A DNA stretch of 64,000 nucleotides from Oligoflexia bacterium. Lineage in GTDB: Bacteria; Bdellovibrionota; UBA1018. The position numbers were made by a program, and so were the translations under genes. Positions within the stretch are counted from its first letter, which is position 1; every line of letters starts with the position of its first letter. The stretch lies in the NCBI GenBank assembly GCA_014378465.1, contig JACMNQ010000015.1, positions 96,169-160,168 of the forward strand, written 5' to 3'. The notes below the pieces were generated by a model. That model searched no databases and had not been told where the DNA came from. It saw only the letters and a program-made list of their open reading frames with translations. Positions 53,171 through 62,179 of the stretch are shown in pieces.

Positions 53171-53815
53171 ATGCAAAAAAATTTCAAAGGGCTGCCTCTG
53201 GACTTCGCAGGATTTTTTTCACTCATTCTCCTGACCGCGTGTGGATCCAATTCGACTGCGGAAAGCTCAAAAATTCCGGGTTTCCCCGACAATGACAGCG
53301 CTCCCACTCGGAGAACTTTGAAAGCCGGAGATGACTGCGGAATGATCGGGACCCTCGCTGAACGCCTGGCCGATTGCGCGCAAGCACCGGACGCGGAGCT
53401 GGGAAAAGGATGGAAAGTCCTTTCGCGCGTCGGTACCGAAACCATTCACTTCAACACCCTGACTGGAATCTCGGTTTACGAACCCACTCAGAAGGAAACG
53501 AAAAAATTTCCGGAATCCCGGGACCTCTGCCAGAGCGCCCAACCCAAGGGCACGATTTCCGGCATGCCCGCGGTATCCGCGGTCAGCCGTCTTCCGTGGG
53601 ATCACCAGGCGGAATGCGAAAAATACGCGAGCACTTTGAGGTCCGGCCAACTTGAAGCAATGTTGACCCGCTACTACGGCTCCTGCCTCAATCTTGTCTG
53701 CGGCAGGACTCATGCCCACTGCCTGCTCAAGGACTTGAACGTCTCTTGTGTCAACGTCGGAGGCTTTTATTTCATGCCTGTCGCGAAGTATACCCAGGAA
53801 ATGGACTGCCGCTGA
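53171..53815 (+). CDS. Cys-rich lipoprotein
   Basis: A 214-residue predicted lipoprotein. The hydrophobic FFSLILLTAC ends in a lipobox, followed by GSNST. The mature part has about nine further Cys (for example DDCGMIG, ADCAQAP, RDLCQSAQ, QAECEKYA), mostly in pairs that could form disulfides. No known domain. It is 47 bases downstream of the thioesterase gene, so it might share its transcript. Confidence 0.7.
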   Translation: MQKNFKGLPLDFAGFFSLILLTACGSNSTAESSKIPGFPDNDSAPTRRTLKAGDDCGMIGTLAERLADCAQAPDAELGKGWKVLSRVGTETIHFNTLTGISVYEPTQKETKKFPESRDLCQSAQPKGTISGMPAVSAVSRLPWDHQAECEKYASTLRSGQLEAMLTRYYGSCLNLVCGRTHAHCLLKDLNVSCVNVGGFYFMPVAKYTQEMDCR

Positions 53816-53845
53816 TTCCGACGCTCACCGCGAACCTCCCCGTTC

Positions 53846-54916
53846 TCAACTCCAGCTGAGCACGACCTTGCCAGTGGATTTGCGCGCACCGAGGAATTCA
53901 TGGGCTTCGCCGATTTTTTCTGCGGGAAATACCGCGCCCACGTGCGGGTCAAGCTTTCCAGCAGCGACGAGTTTCACCACTTCCGCAAGACACCGCTGAA
54001 TGATGTCCTGACGGGTGTCCGAAACCGCAAGCATGTTGATGCCGATCATACCCTTGGAGTTCATCATGAGTTTGAGCGGGTGGTAGATTCCGAATCCCGT
54101 CAGAGTCCGAAGCGCTTTGAAAGGATTTTTAGTACCGGCGAAGTCTGCGGCACCGAAGCAGGCGATTCGTCCACCTGCGGCGAGGAGCTTCCAACCTTCG
54201 TAAACGGCCTTGCCTCCGAGGGAATCAAAGATCGCGTCCATCTTGCGGCCGTCTGACAGTTTCAAGACCTGCTCGCCGAGGTCCCCTTCCATAGCCCTGA
54301 TGCCGGAGGCAGGGTTTGCAATGATGACATGATCGACACCGAGCTTCTTCAGGTAGTCGCGTTTGGAAGCGGAGCCTGTGGTGCCGTAGACGGTGCAGCC
54401 CTGAAGCTTCGCCATCTGGACGAGTGCCGTGCCCACTCCGCCTGCCGCAGCCTGCACCAGAACGTGATCTCCGGCATGAAGCCGGATCATTTCATAGGCT
54501 GCGAAATAAGCGGTGCAGTACTGGGTCGCAAGCGCAGTCGCTTTCGCCCCGTCCATGTCGGCAGGGATCACGGCCGCCGCGAGTGCAGGAGTGACGACAT
54601 AGGAAGAATACCCTCCAAACCGAGTCATCGCGACGACTCGGTCCCCGACTTTGAGGTGAGTCACTTCGGCGCCGAACGAATCGCCAACTGCCTCCACGAT
54701 GCCGACGACATCGTAACCCAGAACGGAAGGCATCCTGGGTGCTTCGGGGTAAAGTCCGAGCCGCGCCATCACATCCGCGAAATTGAGACCCGAGAACTGA
54801 ACTCGGATCCTGACGTGCCCCTCAGGCGGGACCTGACTTTCAATGCCGGGCGACTCGCGCAGCTCAAAAGCGGTTTCAGACTTTCCCTTTTTGACCCAGT
54901 AAATCGCTTTTGCCAT
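53846..54916 (-). CDS. Zinc-type MDR oxidoreductase (VAT-1/quinone oxidoreductase-like)
   Basis: A 356-residue medium-chain dehydrogenase/reductase. The N-terminal GroES-like domain has SGLNFADVMARLGLYPEAPR and GYDVVGIVEAVG; the NADPH motif is AAAGGVGTALVQMAK. The VAT-1-like group lacks structural zinc Cys residues, and none is seen here. The C-terminal part (KDGR-type QVVLS ending) is typical. It may reduce quinones or enones. It lies 13 bases downstream of mutY on the same strand, so the two are likely co-transcribed. Confidence 0.88.
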   Translation of the reverse strand: MAKAIYWVKKGKSETAFELRESPGIESQVPPEGHVRIRVQFSGLNFADVMARLGLYPEAPRMPSVLGYDVVGIVEAVGDSFGAEVTHLKVGDRVVAMTRFGGYSSYVVTPALAAAVIPADMDGAKATALATQYCTAYFAAYEMIRLHAGDHVLVQAAAGGVGTALVQMAKLQGCTVYGTTGSASKRDYLKKLGVDHVIIANPASGIRAMEGDLGEQVLKLSDGRKMDAIFDSLGGKAVYEGWKLLAAGGRIACFGAADFAGTKNPFKALRTLTGFGIYHPLKLMMNSKGMIGINMLAVSDTRQDIIQRCLAEVVKLVAAGKLDPHVGAVFPAEKIGEAHEFLGARKSTGKVVLSWS

Positions 54917-54929
54917 CAGAAACTCCTTC

Positions 54930-56039
54930 TCATCCCATCATCTCCGGATACCGTTCCGAAACCATCTGCAGCGTGCGCTTCAGCGCGGACCCCATCGCGA
55001 TGGAATCCTCTGAAACCCGGGTCCAACAGAAACCTGGACCGAGTTGCAGCTTCTCGCCAGGGACTTTCTTCAGCTTCCAGACATGAGTGGTGCGCTGAAT
55101 CTTGTGCCGGGTCACCACGTGTTTGCTGTCCACGAAGCCGATCTTCTCATAATCCTTTGAAGTGAAACGCGGCGACAGGTCATCGAGCAGATCCCAGAGT
55201 CCTGCGCGCCATTCGCCTTTCTCGCGTTTGCGCAGCAGAACGCGGCCCTCAGAATCCATGAGGCAATGCAGCTGTTCCTGCACTTTGATCCACTCTTTGG
55301 GCTTTTTCTTCGGCGGAAAGTTTTCAACATCGCCCTGCCTGAAAGCCTGACAGACAGTCGAAACCGGGCAGAGCATGCACATCGGTTTTCGCGGCGTGCA
55401 GACGGTGGCGCCGAGCTCCATCAGAGCTTGATTGGTCACGCTCGGTGCGATGCCCAGATCAAACGCCCGCGTGACGGTCGCGCGCGAAAGAGTCCAGAGC
55501 CGGGAGCGAAAGACGGTGTCGCCGCGAGCGCGCGAAACTCTTCGCACGCGAGACAGCACTCGTTCGACATTGCCGTCAAGAATGGCTTCAGGCTGATCGA
55601 GCGCGATCGAAAGGATGGCGCCGGCCGTGTAATTTCCCACTCCTGGAATTTCAAGCCAGCCTTCACGCGTCTTCGGGAAACCGCTGTTCTTTTTACCCGC
55701 TCCACCCGCTGCCCCGCGGGCTGCCACGATCATTTGTGCGCCTTTGTGAATGTTTCGCGCGCGCGAGTAGTAACCCAACCCCGCCCAGTGCAGGAGCACG
55801 TCATCGAGAGACGCTTTCGCAAGCGACTCGACGGTTGGAAATCTTCGAATGAACTTTTGAAAGTAAGGCAGCACCGTGATCACTTGCGTCTGCTGCAACA
55901 TGATCTCCGAGATCCAGACATGATAAAGCGTCGGTTCATCTCTCCAGGGCAAGACACGTTTTTGACGGTCAAACCAGGTGGCCAGGGACCGGAGTGCCTG
56001 CAGCGCCAGAGAGGTTTCTTTTCGTTTGGTGTCGGACAT
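54930..56039 (-). CDS. mutY: A/G-specific adenine glycosylase MutY
   Basis: A 369-residue DNA repair enzyme that removes adenine opposite 8-oxoguanine. The helix-hairpin-helix motif is EIPGVGNYTAGAILSIAL, and the catalytic Asp is in ILDGNVERVLSR. QQTQV carries the catalytic Glu region. The 4Fe-4S cluster is C-x6-C-x2-C-x5-C in CTPRKPMCMLCPVSTVC. A NUDIX-like C-terminal domain reads 8-oxoG. The start at 56039 has GGGAG eight bases upstream; the ATG at 56132 would lie inside the divergent amidase gene. Confidence 0.94.
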   Translation of the reverse strand: MSDTKRKETSLALQALRSLATWFDRQKRVLPWRDEPTLYHVWISEIMLQQTQVITVLPYFQKFIRRFPTVESLAKASLDDVLLHWAGLGYYSRARNIHKGAQMIVAARGAAGGAGKKNSGFPKTREGWLEIPGVGNYTAGAILSIALDQPEAILDGNVERVLSRVRRVSRARGDTVFRSRLWTLSRATVTRAFDLGIAPSVTNQALMELGATVCTPRKPMCMLCPVSTVCQAFRQGDVENFPPKKKPKEWIKVQEQLHCLMDSEGRVLLRKREKGEWRAGLWDLLDDLSPRFTSKDYEKIGFVDSKHVVTRHKIQRTTHVWKLKKVPGEKLQLGPGFCWTRVSEDSIAMGSALKRTLQMVSERYPEMMG

Positions 56040-56081
56040 TCCCATTGCTCCCGTGCGTCGTTCTCCCATAAGCTCAAAGCT

Positions 56082-57074
56082 ATGAGCAAGATGGATTTTG
56101 CCCAATTCTGCACCCCTCGCACGGGCCATCAAATCGGGTCGCGCCGGAAACGCCTGCGTCTGGTCCTGTGGGTCTCCTGGAGCGTCTGCTCCTGGCCTCT
56201 CCTGTCAATCTCCCCCACCTGGGCCGCGCAAGGCGATCGCGCCGTTACAAATCGGACGCCGGCCAAAAAGACTTTCCGGATCGTGCTTGACCCCGGACAC
56301 GGTGGAACGGATCAGGGCACGGTCTTTCAAAAAGACGGAATTCGGCTTGCTGAAAAGGACGTCACGCTTGCGCTCGCACAGGAAGCCGCCAGACAGCTCC
56401 GGAACAAAGGCTTCGAAGTTGAATTGACGCGCATCACGGACCACGAAATTCCGCTCAATGCGCGTACCGCAGTGGCGAACAGGATCAAAGCCGATCTTTT
56501 CATATCCATTCACATGAATTCCCACAGTGGCGGCGAAAGCCTCGAAGCTCAGGGCATCGAAAGTTTCATTTTGAATAATGCGACAGACGCGACTTCCAAA
56601 CGCCTGGCCCACTTCGAGAATGCCGGGATGAGCACTCAGGCTGCCGGAGCCAATGGAGCGCCCCCTTCGGAAGTCGGCCTCATTCTGAAAGATCTCACTC
56701 TGGACGGAAACCTCTCCGAGAGCAAACGCCTCGCCTGCGCTCTCCAGTACCATCTGGTGTCCGTCACCCAGCCTCTGCCTGAACTCCACCTCAAAGGGAG
56801 CCTGGCCTCCGCAGGCCTGGGCCGCTACAAACCCCTGCCTCAGCGAAATCGAGGAGTGAAACAGGCGCTGTTTTACGTGCTTCTGGGCGCGGATATGCCG
56901 AGTGTGCTCGTGGAGGCAGGCTTTCTGACCCACCCCACGGACCGAGCCATGGTCACGTCTCCCCACGGCCAGAGGGCCATTGGGGCTGCCATCGTGAGAG
57001 CCATTGAGCAGTTCAAACGCGACCAGAACACGCCTTCAGCCCTTGCGGAGCTGAGCAGGTGTAAAGTTCATTGA
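56082..57074 (+). CDS. N-acetylmuramoyl-L-alanine amidase (Amidase_3)
   Basis: A 330-residue cell-wall amidase. After an export signal (LVLWVSWSVCSWPLLS, then PTWA) the zinc amidase domain has VLDPGHGGTDQGT (first His), RTAVANRIKADLFISIHMNS (second His), and LVEAGFLTHPTD with the catalytic Glu. It cleaves the amide between muramic acid and L-alanine. The long upstream in-frame extension (from 55266) is a shadow of mutY. It is divergent from mutY with 42 bases between. Confidence 0.92.
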   Translation: MSKMDFAQFCTPRTGHQIGSRRKRLRLVLWVSWSVCSWPLLSISPTWAAQGDRAVTNRTPAKKTFRIVLDPGHGGTDQGTVFQKDGIRLAEKDVTLALAQEAARQLRNKGFEVELTRITDHEIPLNARTAVANRIKADLFISIHMNSHSGGESLEAQGIESFILNNATDATSKRLAHFENAGMSTQAAGANGAPPSEVGLILKDLTLDGNLSESKRLACALQYHLVSVTQPLPELHLKGSLASAGLGRYKPLPQRNRGVKQALFYVLLGADMPSVLVEAGFLTHPTDRAMVTSPHGQRAIGAAIVRAIEQFKRDQNTPSALAELSRCKVH

Positions 57075-57171
57075 CACTTCCGTCACTCTCGCCTCATGAG
57101 TCAGTTTTGACAGATTCAATGAATTCAATGGGTTAAAATGAACTTTTCAAGTGAGTCAGGGTGGACGCATT

Positions 57172-57187
57172 TGGCACCCCCCTTGCT
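57172..57187 (+). promoter_or_regulatory. Sigma-54 promoter for the downstream lipoprotein
   Basis: TGGCAC (57172-57177), five bases, TTGCT (57183-57187). The -24 GG and -12 GC are exactly 12 bases apart, matching TGGCAC-N5-TTGCW. The predicted transcript start is near 57198, 68 bases before the ATG at 57266. Such promoters need an enhancer-binding activator. Confidence 0.75.
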
Positions 57188-57265
57188 CTAACTACTTCCG
57201 AGAGAGAACGGTGATCTGGCAGAAGGAAATACTGTCAGTCACTAAAAACCTGAGTCGGAGGAAGT

Positions 57266-57946
57266 ATGAAACAGTCTACATCGAGAAAATTGGCAGTATG
57301 TCTTGCTGCCGCTTTGAGCGCCATCAGCTTGAGCGGTTGCGGTAAAGATTCAACCCCAGCCCCAGTGGCACCGATCGGTGCTTACGGCGCCAACGGTCAG
57401 TTGATCGGCGGCGGCGGCTGCATCCCGATCCAACAACAGATTCCTTTTCAGGCCCAGGGCATCTATTTTGATTCCGCGAACATTCAGGGCGGACGCATCC
57501 CTTCTGGCCAACAGGCTGGATCGATCGTCGTCGGCGGCCCCGTGGTCGCAGGTCAGTATGGTCGCTCAGGCGCCAACGGCACCATCGCCATGGACATCGC
57601 GATGCAGGGTCAGGGTTACCAGTCCCAGGCCGGATGGTCCTACTACAAAGGTCCCGTGAATGGTCAGGGCTTCGTCCAGATCAGCCCACTCGCTCTTCAG
57701 GAACTCCAGCAGATGGTCGCTACCGGATACCTTCAGGTTCCCGGTGCAACTCCCACTTCTGGATACACTCCCAACCCCGCTTATCCTCAGCCCGGTAACC
57801 CACAGCCAGGGTATCCTCAGGCAGGAAGCAACCTCTGCGTGAGCAGCATCGCCATCAACGTCGGACATTCCAATCAGACGATCTTCGGCGGCGTGGTTTA
57901 CCTCTATCTGAACAACTCGAACGTCGCTTACCCGATGCAGTTCTGA
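57266..57946 (+). CDS. Gly/Pro-rich lipoprotein under sigma-54 control
   Basis: A 226-residue lipoprotein. The signal peptide ends in SLSGC, then GKDS. The mature part is Gly/Gln/Pro-rich, with a PGNPQPGYPQ low-complexity stretch near residue 180 and one pair of Cys (GGCIPI and NLCVSS) likely forming a disulfide. No family recognised. GGAGG is four bases before the ATG. The upstream sigma-54 element suggests that it is switched on under a specific state such as starvation or motility. The 3' side ends in a very strong terminator. Confidence 0.8.
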   Translation: MKQSTSRKLAVCLAAALSAISLSGCGKDSTPAPVAPIGAYGANGQLIGGGGCIPIQQQIPFQAQGIYFDSANIQGGRIPSGQQAGSIVVGGPVVAGQYGRSGANGTIAMDIAMQGQGYQSQAGWSYYKGPVNGQGFVQISPLALQELQQMVATGYLQVPGATPTSGYTPNPAYPQPGNPQPGYPQAGSNLCVSSIAINVGHSNQTIFGGVVYLYLNNSNVAYPMQF

Positions 57947-58242
57947 GCGTCGGTCCGATTTGAAGTCCGAGGTCAGGCAATCTCTTCTCCTCGCGGAGAT
58001 GGATGCAGGTTGAAAGCAGCGGAGAAACCGTTCAAGCAGTGTGAAAGCAGTCGTTGAAGTTCGAGCGAAGTCTGGGGCCAGTTGAGCTGACAGTGAAGGC
58101 ATGCCCGCGCCATCTCGAGTGAAAGCAGTATTCCTGCGAAAGCAGGACCCGTTGATGTTGTTGTTGGATCGAAATCGATCCGGATCCGTTTCCGCGAGTA
58201 TGAAAAGGGAATCAGTGACAGGAGTCGCTGGTTCCCTTTTTT
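57947..58242 (+). ncRNA. Possible small RNA or structured 3' untranslated region
   Basis: No ORF with coding character lies here, but the sequence is structured. GAAAGCAG occurs four times (58012, 58043, 58121, 58138), the last in a CCTGC-GAAA-GCAGG tetraloop hairpin. ATCG-AAA-TCGAT and CGGATCCG are further short palindromes. It ends in a long terminator hairpin. It could be the 3' end of the lipoprotein message or a separate RNA. Confidence 0.4.
58203..58242 (+). terminator. Rho-independent terminator with 17-bp stem
   Basis: AAAAGGGAATCAGTGAC (58203-58219), loop AGGA, then a pairing strand at 58224-58240 (two G-U pairs), and a T-run. It is the longest terminator hairpin in the window. Confidence 0.9.
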
Positions 58243-58295
58243 AATTTCTCCTTTTATTTCTCGGGCCTGACCTCAAGGTGCTAAACTGGGAAACG

Positions 58296-59279
58296 ATGAT
58301 TGAACCCCACCCCACCCTGCTTTCAGCCGAGATCAATTCCTTTCTCCAGGCGAGGCAGATTGACCAGGGTGCTTCGGATCAGACGATCACCGCCTACCGC
58401 CGCGATCTCCAGCAGTTCGCCGCTCATCTTCAGACCGGCCAGACCGGTCAGCTTGGCCAGCTTGAAAAATCCCTCGCCAGCATCAAGCTTGAGGACCTCC
58501 ATCATTTTCTGAAGTCGCTCCACGACCAGAAGCAGGCGGCTTCGTCCATCGCCCGCAAAGTGAGCTGCCTTCGGCAATTCTTCAAATTTTGCTGCCTGGA
58601 GCTTGAGCTCGCTCACAATCCCGCGGAACAGCTCACGAGTCCCATGCAGGCCAAACGTCTGCCCAAGTACCTGAGTCATGAGCAGGTCGAACTGCTTCTG
58701 AAGGCCGGACTCACTGGGCTCCCCTACAAAGACCCGCACTCTTTCGCACTTCAGGCGCGGGACCGCGCGATGCTCTACCTGCTCTATGCGACCGGCTTGC
58801 GCGTCTCGGAGCTCGTCGGACTCACCACTCACCATGTGGATCTGGAGCTGGGTTATGTGCGCGTGCGAGGCAAAGGGGACAAGGAGAGAATCGTGCCTTT
58901 CGCTCCGATCGCCGGCGACTTTCTGCGCACTTACCTCCACGAGCATCGACCGCTGCTGCTCAAGGCCGGATCCGCAATGGATGCCGTTTTCGTCGGCAAC
59001 CGCGGTCACGTCCTCACTCGCCAGGGCTTCTGGAAGACCCTTCAGCAGTTCGCTCTCCAATCAGGAGCTCACGCCACGACTTCAGCGAAAATCGGCGCAC
59101 TTTCCCCTCACATGCTCCGCCACTCGTTCGCCACTCACCTGCTTCAGTCGGGCATGAATCTCAGATCCCTGCAGATGCTCCTGGGACACGCCGATCTGTC
59201 GACGACGCAGATTTACGCCCATGTCACACCTGAACATCTCAAGACCACTCACAAGAAATACCATCCGCGCGGTGAATGA
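58296..59279 (+). CDS. xerD: Tyrosine recombinase XerD
   Basis: A 327-residue site-specific recombinase that resolves chromosome dimers with XerC at dif. Catalytic residues are visible: Arg in ATGLRVSELVG, Lys in GKGDKER, His-x-x-Arg in HMLRHSFATHLL, His in LLGHADLSTTQIYAHV and its Tyr. The LTRQGFWKTL segment favours XerD over XerC. The N-terminal SAM-like domain contains TITAYRRDLQQFAAHL. The start is the ATG at 58296; GTG at 58278 is less likely. No integrase-associated mobile genes are nearby, so this is a housekeeping copy. Confidence 0.93.
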   Translation: MIEPHPTLLSAEINSFLQARQIDQGASDQTITAYRRDLQQFAAHLQTGQTGQLGQLEKSLASIKLEDLHHFLKSLHDQKQAASSIARKVSCLRQFFKFCCLELELAHNPAEQLTSPMQAKRLPKYLSHEQVELLLKAGLTGLPYKDPHSFALQARDRAMLYLLYATGLRVSELVGLTTHHVDLELGYVRVRGKGDKERIVPFAPIAGDFLRTYLHEHRPLLLKAGSAMDAVFVGNRGHVLTRQGFWKTLQQFALQSGAHATTSAKIGALSPHMLRHSFATHLLQSGMNLRSLQMLLGHADLSTTQIYAHVTPEHLKTTHKKYHPRGE

Positions 59280-59371
59280 GAACGTCTCGGGTTCATGGAC
59301 GGCTCGCCCCATCGCCGGGGCCCGGGTCATAAGTCTTGTCCGAAACTCCAAGACGTGAGAAAAAGGAGACC

Positions 59372-60061
59372 ATGAATTCTTTTATGGAATCTTTCGGAGG
59401 GCGTCTTCAGATGCTCACCGTGCAGCTCCCGCCTTTCATCATCGCCGTGGTCTTTCACGAGTTCGCACACGGCTTCGTGGCCAATCTCTGGGGGGACAAG
59501 ACTGCGAAAGAGGCCGGACGCCTCACACTCAATCCAGTTCCGCACATTTCGCCCGTCGGCACTCTGCTTTTTCCGATCTTCAACATGCTCACCGGAATCA
59601 ATCTGCTGATCGGCTGGGCCAAGCCTGTTCCGATTGACCCGCGGCAATTCAGAAAATACCGGCCGGGTCTCTTCTGGGTTTCGATTGCCGGCGTGTCCAT
59701 GAACTTCCTGCTCGCGATTTTCTCCGCCGCGGCCTTCTGCGCGCTTCGCCTCTGGGCTCCTCCTGACTTCTACCTGTACGAGCCTCTGATCGCCATGTGC
59801 TACGTTTCGATCTCGCTCAATTACGCGCTCGGGATCTTCAACCTGATCCCGCTGCCCCCACTGGATGGCAGCAAAGTGGTGGAGAGCTTTCTTTCCATCA
59901 AGGCCACCCTGAAATATGAAAAGCTGGCGCGCTACAGTTTCTTCATCCTCATGGCGCTCCTTCTGACTGGGGCGATGAGCGTGATCAGCATTCCGATTCG
60001 CTACTGCGCGGACATGACTCTGGGCCTCATGGCCATGGCTTTTCATCTTCCCACTTCATGA
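59372..60061 (+). CDS. M50 site-2 protease-type membrane metalloprotease
   Basis: About 229 residues with several hydrophobic segments. The zinc motif is HEFAHG near residue 29 and the second motif is NLIPLPPLDGSKV. It has no PDZ domain, so it belongs to the short Rv-type group and is not RseP. AAGGAG lies three bases before the ATG at 59372. Such proteins cleave membrane-bound anti-sigma factors or remove signal peptides; the target is not seen. It precedes trpS on the same strand. Confidence 0.88.
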   Translation: MNSFMESFGGRLQMLTVQLPPFIIAVVFHEFAHGFVANLWGDKTAKEAGRLTLNPVPHISPVGTLLFPIFNMLTGINLLIGWAKPVPIDPRQFRKYRPGLFWVSIAGVSMNFLLAIFSAAAFCALRLWAPPDFYLYEPLIAMCYVSISLNYALGIFNLIPLPPLDGSKVVESFLSIKATLKYEKLARYSFFILMALLLTGAMSVISIPIRYCADMTLGLMAMAFHLPTS

Positions 60062-60125
60062 CTCTGGTAACCCTTTTTGGGCCCTTTTGTTCCTGTGAGT
60101 GAAAAGGACAATTGAAAGAACTCTT

Positions 60126-61118
60126 ATGAAACCCGTGATGCTCTCCGCAGTTCAGCCGACCAACAAACTGACTCTTGGCACTTACCTGGGTGCTCTGAAG
60201 AACTGGGCCAAGCTTCAGCATCAGTACGACTGCCTGTTCTTCGCCGTCGACCTGCATGCGATCACGGCTCGCCAGGATCCCAAAGTTCTGCGTGAAAACA
60301 CCTACCGCGCGATCGCCACCTACCTCGCTTCAGGCATTGATCCGGATCACTGCACGCTGTTCGTTCAATCTCATGTCCCTCAGCATGCGCAGCTGTCGTG
60401 GATCCTCACCTGCTATTCCTACATGGGCGAACTCAGCCGCATGACCCAGTTCAAGGACAAGAGCTCCAAGCAGGGGCAGAACATCCCGACCGGACTCTTC
60501 ACCTATCCCGTCCTGATGGCTTCCGACATCCTGCTCTACCGCACGAAGCTCGTGCCCGTGGGCGAAGATCAGAAGCAGCACATTGAACTCACGCGCGACA
60601 TCGCCGGGCGTTTCAACAATCTTTACGGCGAGGACATCTTCACGATGCCCGAGCCTTACATCGCGCCCATCGGTGCTCGCATCATGAGCCTGCAGAATCC
60701 GGCGTCGAAGATGTCAAAATCAGATCCCGATCTGAATGGCACTCTGTTTCTGGATGACTCCGACGACCTCATTCTCAAGAAAGTGAAACGCGCGGTGACC
60801 GACTCCGGCTCGGAGATCGTCCTGGCGGACGACAAACCTGGAGTGAAAAATCTCCTGACCATCCAGTCCGCCATCACCGGAAAATCCATTCAGGACATCG
60901 TCGCGACTTACGTCGGCAAGCAGTACGGCCACCTCAAAGTCGATACTGCTGAAATCTGCGTTCAGGCCATCAAGCCCATCCGTGAAGAGACCGAGCGCCT
61001 GATGGGAGACCTTACCCACCTCAACGGCATCCTGAAGCGCGGAGCCGAGTCGGCGCGAGAGCGCGCGCAGAAGACCGTCGCTCTGGTTGAAGAACGCCTG
61101 GGCTTCATTCCGGGTTAA
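60126..61118 (+). CDS. trpS: Tryptophan-tRNA ligase
   Basis: A 330-residue class I aminoacyl-tRNA synthetase that charges tRNA-Trp. The HIGH-like motif is in QPTNKLTLGTYLGAL and the KMSKS loop is SKMSKSDPDLN. VPVGEDQKQHIELTRDIA is the conserved Trp site. GTG at 60099 is an alternative start but the ATG at 60126 fits the family N-terminus (MKPVMLSAVQPTN). Length is usual. No T-box or trp leader is visible upstream. Confidence 0.96.
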   Translation: MKPVMLSAVQPTNKLTLGTYLGALKNWAKLQHQYDCLFFAVDLHAITARQDPKVLRENTYRAIATYLASGIDPDHCTLFVQSHVPQHAQLSWILTCYSYMGELSRMTQFKDKSSKQGQNIPTGLFTYPVLMASDILLYRTKLVPVGEDQKQHIELTRDIAGRFNNLYGEDIFTMPEPYIAPIGARIMSLQNPASKMSKSDPDLNGTLFLDDSDDLILKKVKRAVTDSGSEIVLADDKPGVKNLLTIQSAITGKSIQDIVATYVGKQYGHLKVDTAEICVQAIKPIREETERLMGDLTHLNGILKRGAESARERAQKTVALVEERLGFIPG

Positions 61119-61194
61119 ATCGTCTCAGTATGGACTCCTAACCTGCTGCACTCATGAGCTTTTACAACCGTCTTATTACCTGACTATTTTCATC

Positions 61195-61223
61195 TTGACG
61201 CGATGCATTTAAGGCCCTATAAC
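61195..61223 (+). promoter_or_regulatory. Strong sigma-70-type promoter for the two-domain secreted protein
   Basis: TTGACG (61195-61200) and TATAAC (61218-61223), exactly 17 bases apart, each one mismatch from consensus. AAGGAA lies before the ATG at 61260. Confidence 0.7.
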
Positions 61224-61259
61224 CGGCCCGACCTAACGTCCCTCAAGAAGGAAATCGAA

Positions 61260-62126
61260 ATGAAAAAGTTGATCTTGTTTGCGATTCTCATGACCGCCCC
61301 AACCGCTTTCGCCGCTACCGGCACCCTCACCATTGGCCAATATGCTTCCCTCCCGGATTGCGGCGGCACGATCAAAGTCGCAGACTCTGATTCTGAAAAT
61401 GGAAAATCTGAGCAGCTGAACGTATCTTTTGACAACGTCGTCAATTGCTCGAATTTTGACATTGTTGGACTCCCCGATTACGCGGCAGTTAAACTTCAGG
61501 GCAAGGCGAAAGATCGCAGCGGAAGCTTCACGATCCCCAAGCGCGCGATCAAAAAGGGGCTGAACTCCATTCAGATCGTCGTGAAATCCAACACCGGAAA
61601 AACCAAAGACACCGTGACGGTGAATTTCATCGAAATCGTCACCCCAGCTCCGAAGCCAGCTCCTCAACCGGCACCAAAACCCGCCAAGCCTGCAGAAAAA
61701 CCTGCTGCCAAGGCGAACGTCGGCGGCACCAGCTACAGTGCCATGACCATCGGCGAATACGGTTCCCTGAAATTCTGCGGCGGAACGATCAAAGTCGATG
61801 ACTCCGCAAACGGCAATTCTGAACAGTTGAACATCTCCTTCAAGGACGTCGTCAACTGCTCGAACTTCGACATCGTCGGACTTTCTGACTACGCTGCAGT
61901 GAAACTTCAGGGCGTGGAAAAGGACCGCTCAGGCAGCTTCACGATCCCCAAGCGTGCGATCGCAGCTGGATATAACTCGATCAAAGTCGTCGTGAAATCA
62001 GACAGCGGCAAGACGAGCGACACCGTGAACGTCACTTTCATCGAAATCGTGACTCCAGCTCCAGCTCCACAGCCAGCACCGGCTCCTGCACCAGCAGCTC
62101 CATCCACCGGTGGCAGCAGCTACTGA
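61260..62126 (+). CDS. Secreted protein with two copies of an unknown beta-rich domain
   Basis: A 288-residue exported protein (signal MKKLILFAILMTAPTAFA). Two ~90-residue copies of one domain follow, each with a DCGGTIKV- or FCGGTIKV-like opening, a VVNCSNFDIVGL strand, DYAAVKLQG, GSFTIPKRAI and VNFIEIVTPAP. Each copy has two Cys, probably a disulfide. Pro/Ala-rich linkers (APKPAPQPAPK type) lie between and after them. Beta-sandwich modules with Pro-Ala linkers are common in surface or secreted adhesins. No family recognised. A short hairpin lies after the stop. Confidence 0.8.
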   Translation: MKKLILFAILMTAPTAFAATGTLTIGQYASLPDCGGTIKVADSDSENGKSEQLNVSFDNVVNCSNFDIVGLPDYAAVKLQGKAKDRSGSFTIPKRAIKKGLNSIQIVVKSNTGKTKDTVTVNFIEIVTPAPKPAPQPAPKPAKPAEKPAAKANVGGTSYSAMTIGEYGSLKFCGGTIKVDDSANGNSEQLNISFKDVVNCSNFDIVGLSDYAAVKLQGVEKDRSGSFTIPKRAIAAGYNSIKVVVKSDSGKTSDTVNVTFIEIVTPAPAPQPAPAPAPAAPSTGGSSY

Positions 62127-62179
62127 GCTCAGTTCGTTGATCCAATGAACTCAATCCTCTAGATGGCCGGGAGAATCGC

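Noticed and set aside
55266..56081. Long in-frame extension upstream of the amidase
   Set aside because: Antisense shadow of mutY; the amidase signal peptide starts at 56082.
57107..57139. TTGACA with a TAAAAT box before the lipoprotein
   Set aside because: Spacer is 21 bases, too long; the sigma-54 element nearby is far better.
58296..59279. Tyrosine recombinase as a sign of an integrated element
   Set aside because: XerD features and no phage, relaxase or att-like direct repeats nearby.
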